Source: Pempheris klunzingeri (lineage: Eukaryota > Chordata > Actinopteri > Acropomatiformes > Pempheridae). Taken from it: 64,000 nucleotides of DNA. The stretch lies in the NCBI RefSeq assembly GCF_042242105.1, contig NC_092025.1, forward strand, positions 14,250,309 to 14,314,308. The letters are read 5' to 3'. Positions 58,681 to 64,000 of this stretch are shown piece by piece; position 1 is the stretch's first letter, and each line of letters starts with the position of its first letter. The notes under the pieces were generated by a model. The model saw only the letters and a program-made list of their open reading frames with translations, ran no database searches and was not told where the DNA came from. The position numbers and the translations under genes were made by a program.

Positions 58681-61009
58681 GCAGACGGGGCCACTGCAGA
58701 GCAAATGGTAGGACGAAGGAGGTAAAGGACAGGAGGTCCTTTCATCAAAGCCATCACCAGGGATCATCAACCCTCTGTGTGGTCCCTTCGCACAGAGGGT
58801 TGTCGACATGTGGCGTGTTGGCCTTTGGGCTTGTGTGTCTGCTGGTAGCTGGTTTCTCCCAGAGCCTGAACGGGCAGAATATAGACAGGAAGGCTGGACT
58901 TAATGGATATAATGTCTATTTTGGGAAAGAGATTTGTACAAAAATTAAGACAAAACAAAATCCAGTGCTAATCTAATTTAACAAAGCTGTATACAGATTT
59001 ATAACTCCAATACTATAGCTTACACATTTTCTTTCAGTCACAGCTTCCTGTTGTATTTTTAGAATTACATTTGTAACACAAAAGAAAAAGGAAGTTGCCA
59101 AGACGGCCTGCAAGGCTGAATACATTACATACAGTGCAAAGCAAAAATAGAAGTTGAATTGACTTCAGTAGTTGTTTTATTAATTAAGACCTTGACGTCT
59201 TTTATGATGATGTTCAAAAGCTGTTTTGTATGAACATTTACTTTAAAATAAAATGGTATTATCAACCTTCTTTTTTTTTTTTTTGCTAGAAAGGTTTCAT
59301 GTGATCTTCTTGTACTTCTATATTTCTCTCTGCTTCCCAGCCAAGCTATCAGTCGTGCCCCCCATTTGTCACACGTAGACAAAAGCAGATACAGAAGGCC
59401 TGGCGTCACCATTCATAATGCTCATAAATTAGAGCAGGATATATTTTTGATACAGCATATGTGTGAAAATAAATCAGCAAGAAAGCATCAAGGTTTATCA
59501 TTTATTCATTTATGAAATGTCGTGCGACTTAAGGTTGGTTGATGTAAGAAAAGAAGAAGATATGTGTGTGTACTGCCTTTCACCCTCAGCGTGGGCACTA
59601 TATGATTTTAGCTTAGCACCGCAATCAACTCTGGGAAGGCACATCCTTTCAAAGACCCGACCGCCATCCATATAACCTCTTTCCAGAGCCTGAGCTGTGA
59701 TGATAAAAGTTTTTAAATTAGCTTTTTGCTTTTCTTTCTTGCTTTCACACTGTATCTGGGGAAGCAGGGCGATGATATTAACTCATAAAGTGCCCCAGAA
59801 CTGGAGCATGTGGGTTTAAATCTCCATGTTGGCAAACATTTGTCTGGCTGCAATCCTTATCAGACCCAGAGGTCCTTTCTCTGGCGACCCTTCTGATTTC
59901 CCATCAACCAGGGAAAACGTATTTCCACTTCCTGCTCAACCAATGATGACACCGCAGATACATCTTTATTTCACTGTTTAGCACCTTGTTATCCCATTCT
60001 CTGTCTCATCTCCTGCCCTGTGTTTCACTGGGAGAGAGGGACAGGCAGTCTAGACAGAGGGATGAGAGGAGAATCGATTGAAGCGTACAAGAGCAATTTC
60101 ATGTCTCGGCCCACAGCTTCTAAAGCAGCGCCTCAGCAGCACCCCCAGCAGGCATTGGGGTGCGCACGCAAAATGTGTGTAAATGTAAAACACCACGTAG
60201 TTCGTGGATGACCGAAGGAACTAAGGGGATTTCATCTCCTTGTCCACCTTCACGCTTCCTCTTCTCGCCACTTCTCCCTGACCTTCGTTGTTCCCTCTTT
60301 TGAGTCTCTCTCCTTTTCCTCTCGCACTCTCATTTCCTCCCTCGGTCCCTTGGGCTCACCTCCAAAAGTGTCAGCGTTTCCTCTGTCCTCCTATAGCATC
60401 AGACCTCGTCATCACTATCATGCCGCCTGTTCAGCATCAGCACTTTGGTGGTGATGCGTGATACGGGACTCTGCAAATATGTGTTTGTCGTCTTCTCTCC
60501 TCTAACCGTTAAATCTCTCGTTCTGTTGATCACTTCCACTTGTCCTGTGATTCTTTTTCTTTTGTGTTGTCTGTCTGTGCCTGTCCTTTTTCTCACGCTC
60601 AAAGTATTTATTGGAGTTTTGTTTTCCCTAATGAGATGAGGACAGTGGAGCCTCTCCCTGCCGAGGTCGGATGTTGGGATAGGGCCTGTCAGTCGAAATA
60701 CTCAAGTGAAATCGTCATCTTTTTCTGCTGAGTGACATTCTTTCTCCCCTTCCCCTGTTTCCATCTTTCTCTCATTTTCACTGGTGATTTTTGAAGTGTC
60801 CTTACTCCTTGTGTTGTATCTGTCAAGATGTGGAAAAACTCAAGACAAGGCAGCATGTGTGGATGTTTGTGTGTGTCTCTGTGAATGGTGTCTAGTGGCA
60901 TGTGGCCTTATGCCCCTGGATAGTTTTTAAACCACCCAGGCAGGCAAACCTGTTAACAAACAGATCTTAAGTCCTACATTCTCTCTCTTGTAGCTCAGTT
61001 TTCGGTCTG

Positions 61010-61335
61010 TACCAACTCCTGAGAGAGATTTCTGGCTCTTTAGCTGCTAATTGCTCCTCTATTTTCACTAGTTAGTTCCTAATGGTGTCTGTTTGCTGTT
61101 TGGATCAGAGCAGGGAGTGCACAGTTGGGTTTTTAGAGCTTTTTCGTTGAAAATAGCCTCCAGCTGCAGCCTAAAAATGATGCAGACGAGGGCTGTGAGA
61201 GTGAAACAGTGAAGTTGTAAACTAAACAATGAGCTGATGGTCACTACAAAGCTCCTTAAAGCACAGGAGAGTTGCAGATTCAGGTGATAATTCTCTGTAG
61301 GTTCAGCACAAGCAACCCCTTTCACATTGTTGTTG
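61010..61335 (+). repeat. Dispersed repeat copy in ubl3 intron 1
   Basis: TTTAGCTGCTAATTGCTCCT, TGTCTGTTTGCTGTTTGGAT, ACAGTTGGGTTTTTAGAGCT, CTCCTTAAAGCACAGGAGAG, GATTCAGGTGATAATTCTCT and AGCAACCCCTTTCACATTG are in the order of a common percomorph repeat. The copy looks nearly full length but has no coding capacity. Confidence 0.5.
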
Positions 61336-61877
61336 TCATTCGATGCATAGTTATTGTAAAATTATCAATTATAGCCACTCTCAATATTTGCAAGGTCCTG
61401 CTCTGTGTCTGCAAGTTGTGGCAGTTGCCTTTTTTTTTCAACAGTTTTGCACATAGAAACAAGCTGCTCAACCCAGCGAAATTCCTCTGATTGCTGTTCA
61501 TACAAAAATGAATGAAAATCAGGAATTTCTATAAATAATAAAAACTGAAGACTAGCATAGTTTAGATGTATATAAAAATGACATAAAAACTATACAGTAA
61601 AGCCAGATGTGGAACATTAGTGCAGCATTTTGTTTTGGTTCGGATGTGTGTACATGCATGACTTGGCATGTTTGTCTTCAACAGCTGAAAGCAAAATGAG
61701 GAACTTGTGGAAGATTGTTACGAACTCAAAAGCAGAACACTGATATTCATCAGACATTCATCTCTTGTCGGACCGGTTCAGCGTGTCCTAAAGCGGCATT
61801 AACATGGTGACCCTGAAATGAAGTCAGGTTGATCCGCTGACACTGTCCGAGACGCTAGATATGCATAATGTTTCGTG

Positions 61878-62203
61878 TTAAAGGAATAGTTTGTCATTTT
61901 TTGAAAATGTGCTTTCTTTCAATTTGACAGATACCACTCTAATGTCCCTGACCTAAATATGAACCTGCAGCCAGTAAGCTTAGCTTAGCATAAACACAAA
62001 ACATCTAGCCTGACTCTGTCCAAAGTTAAAAAGATAGATTCACCAGTACCTTTAAAGCTTATTAATTAACATATCCAGTCCTCATGCGAGGCTGAGTTAA
62101 TCGTCTGGTCAACACACATGAAAGAGATGTCAATTTTCTCATCAAATTCCCAACAAGAAAGAAAATAAGGGCATCTCCCCAAAATGCCTAACTGTTCCTT
62201 TAA
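61878..62203. mobile_element. MITE with TTAA ends
   Basis: The left end reads TTAAAGGAATAGTTTGTCAT. The right end, on the minus strand, reads TTAAAGGAACAGTTAGGCAT. These inverted repeats continue for some 20 more bases. Inside are AAGCTTAGCTTAGCATAAAC and CATGAAAGAGATGTCAATTT, which I recognise from a very abundant non-autonomous fish element (TTAA targets, piggyBac or Kolobok-like). At about 326 bases it is shorter than the usual copy, suggesting an internal deletion. Confidence 0.7.
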
Positions 62204-62916
62204 TGCTGGTGTTACAGCTGTAAATCAGACAGTGCCCTCAAATCCAGGAATCACAGCGGTTGCTGTCACGATGTCCCACAGTTTGTTATTCGCTGTCCGT
62301 GGAGGAGACCAGAACTTTTGATCTTCCCTTTTAACGCCTACATAAGTGGTTGATTTGTGGCTTGCACAGTTTTCCTGTCGATCTTATTTTGCCATGAAAA
62401 AGGAAAGAAGCATCGAAATGAGGGCAGCCACAGTAGTGAAAGCCGATAAACATGCTTTTGTGTACATTTTTAGCCAGGCTTGAAACTTAACAAGTCTTCA
62501 CCAGGCTGGCTAACAGTGAAGCGTGCGGGGCGGCCCATCAGCTCCTGCAGCATCTTTATCACACCTCTCTCGCTCTGTAATGTCACACAGTAATGTTGGT
62601 TAAAGATCCCTTTGATCTCTCTGCTTCCACGCTCGGTGTCCCATCAGTGTGTGGGTTGCCAGTGGTAAATGCACAGTAGTTTGCTTCGGTTTTTGGCATG
62701 GTTCACATTTGGCATGTTAATTCATTTGGCCCAGGGGTTTTGAACAGCCATTTTGAAGTGTGAAGAAGCAAGACAGAGTTGAGGGAGAGGCAGGAGGCAG
62801 CAATGCGACGTAAACCTCTTGTAACGGCTCCTGATCACAGAGAGGAAGTGATAGGAAGAACGTGTGATCAAAGACACCTACCTGGCGTCTGTCAGGAAAG
62901 AGGAATGCAGCCCTGG

Positions 62917-62948
<32 letters not shown>

Positions 62949-62957
62949 GTGTGTGTG
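62917..62957. repeat. (TG)n microsatellite
   Basis: A TG tract of 41 bases with one CG interruption. Confidence 0.9.
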
Positions 62958-64000
62958 CATGCGCAAGTAAGGCGAGTTTTCAATGAAGACGGTGGGAGGA
63001 GGGGAGACATCAGCATGAAAGGGAGCTCTACCTGTTTCTAGAGAGAGGAGAAGCAGCTGATGGATTAAAGGGTTATCTGCTTGTAAATGGAGAGAAGGGA
63101 GAGATGAAGAGAGAGGACAGAGAGCAGAGAGCTGTCAGGTACAGTGCCAGCTGGAGCGCAGGAAACAGCTGATCATGCCTGTGACAGGGAGGAGAGGGAG
63201 CGAGAAGAGGAGCAGAGTGGATTCCGGCTGTGATGAGGACGTCAGCGTATCAAAGGAATGGCCTTTTTGAATGACAGTACAAAAAGACAGGGCTTGGAGA
63301 CAGATATGAGACACATGACTGATAGAAGTGAGAGCAACTGAAAGGAGAAGGGAGTTTTGTTGCATCCAAAACAGATTTATAACTGCAGCAGCGGAATAGT
63401 GATGCTCATAGCTGCAGGCCCAAGTTTCCTCGGAGAAAACGGATCAGACTTAAACTTCAAAAAAGCAGACATTGAATTACAACAATCAGTATGAACCAGT
63501 GAATCTTATCTAACGCTTATAGCATAGATTGCACTGTATATTTTTAGATTCGGGAGAGGAGCTGTAAGTGGAGGGTTTCTTTGCTTCTTTGCTTTGTGCA
63601 ATTAAACTGCCACAGGATGTTTGATGGTGTTGTGACAGACAGAAACCTTAATTTAACAACACTATTAGAGCTGTAATGCAGCCATTAGGCGCCCCTGCCA
63701 CAGGAAGTTAGCATGATGCACCAGAAAGTGTATCTGATAGGTCTGTGGTGTTAGCTCTTACAATCTCTCTTACAGTAGATGCTCTCTTTAATGATTAATG
63801 GCCTTAATAGAGTCCAACAGGAAGACGGTCTGTGGTTTATGTGCTCTGAACAGGCTGCTCACTTCATACACAAGCAGGGACAGAAAAGAAGGGATTTGAT
63901 GACAGGCTTTGCAGGGTGACGTGTGGCTTCATAAGTTGCAGAGTTAACCATCTAAATGTTACAAGCTCATTAGGACATTTCTGCTTTATGGACATTGAAT

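Larger units (their letters stand above)
45522..64000 (+). other. ubl3: ubl3 intron 1 (continues beyond the window)
   Basis: No further exon is recognised. The sequence carries many (GT)n tracts, several MITE-like elements and purine-rich strands (58430-58680, 62980-63220). Short frames in it are mostly translated microsatellite or have no family resemblance. The 259-codon frame at 52617-53396 (-) is the longest of these and is discussed separately. Confidence 0.6.

Noticed and set aside
58399..58809. 136-codon minus-strand frame rich in Ser, Leu and Pro
   Set aside because: It is produced by the polypurine tract with (AGG)n on the plus strand.
1..64000. CRISPR arrays, prokaryotic operons, phage or viral genes
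   Set aside because: No regularly spaced direct repeats, ribosome binding sites or viral domains were seen. All protein genes have vertebrate exon-intron structure.

Overview
The window is genomic DNA from a ray-finned fish, most likely a spiny-rayed (percomorph) teleost. Supporting this are split genes with canonical GT-AG introns, teleost-like protein versions, abundant (CA)n microsatellites, and several dispersed repeats I recognise from percomorph genomes. Five protein genes and one tRNA gene can be assigned. They form the vertebrate block known from human chromosome 13q12: medag, alox5ap, uspl1, hmgb1 and ubl3. I found no prokaryotic, viral or novel multi-gene system.

Layout. At 37-1091 (+) are the last four exons of medag, an adipogenesis-associated protein; its 5' part lies before the window. 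It runs tail-to-tail into alox5ap (1600-5128, -), which encodes the 5-lipoxygenase activating protein FLAP; all five coding exons can be placed exactly and give 152 residues. A tRNA-Glu(UUC) gene stands alone at 6281-6352 (+). uspl1 (7620-18216, -) encodes a SUMO isopeptidase of 1085 residues in eight coding exons, with the Cys-His-Asp triad intact. About 4 kb of non-coding DNA separates it from hmgb1 (+), which is divergently arranged: CCAAT-box promoter, non-coding first exon ending at 22209, four coding exons from 24552 to 25774, 207 residues. From about 26.3 kb to 44.7 kb I see no gene, only transposon remnants and microsatellites, plus one GC-rich patch near 30.7 kb with a 44-codon ORF. 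The first coding exon of ubl3 (nine codons, 45495-45521, +) follows a GC-rich 5' region. The rest of the window, to 64 kb, is its first intron, rich in (GT)n tracts and MITE-like elements.

The genes do not form a functional pathway. They are neighbours by conserved synteny and act in separate processes: leukotriene synthesis, SUMO removal, chromatin architecture and danger signalling, prenylated ubiquitin-like protein function, and fat-cell differentiation. Two features differ from the mammalian arrangement as I know it: medag is convergent with alox5ap, and katnal1 is not seen between hmgb1 and ubl3.

The most distinctive non-genic signals are a hAT-like MITE nested inside another MITE (40088-41529), a 1.1 kb element with 30-bp inverted ends (48786-49870), an 83-bp strictly alternating purine-pyrimidine tract (56961-57043), and a (GT)n tract just upstream of the ubl3 start codon.
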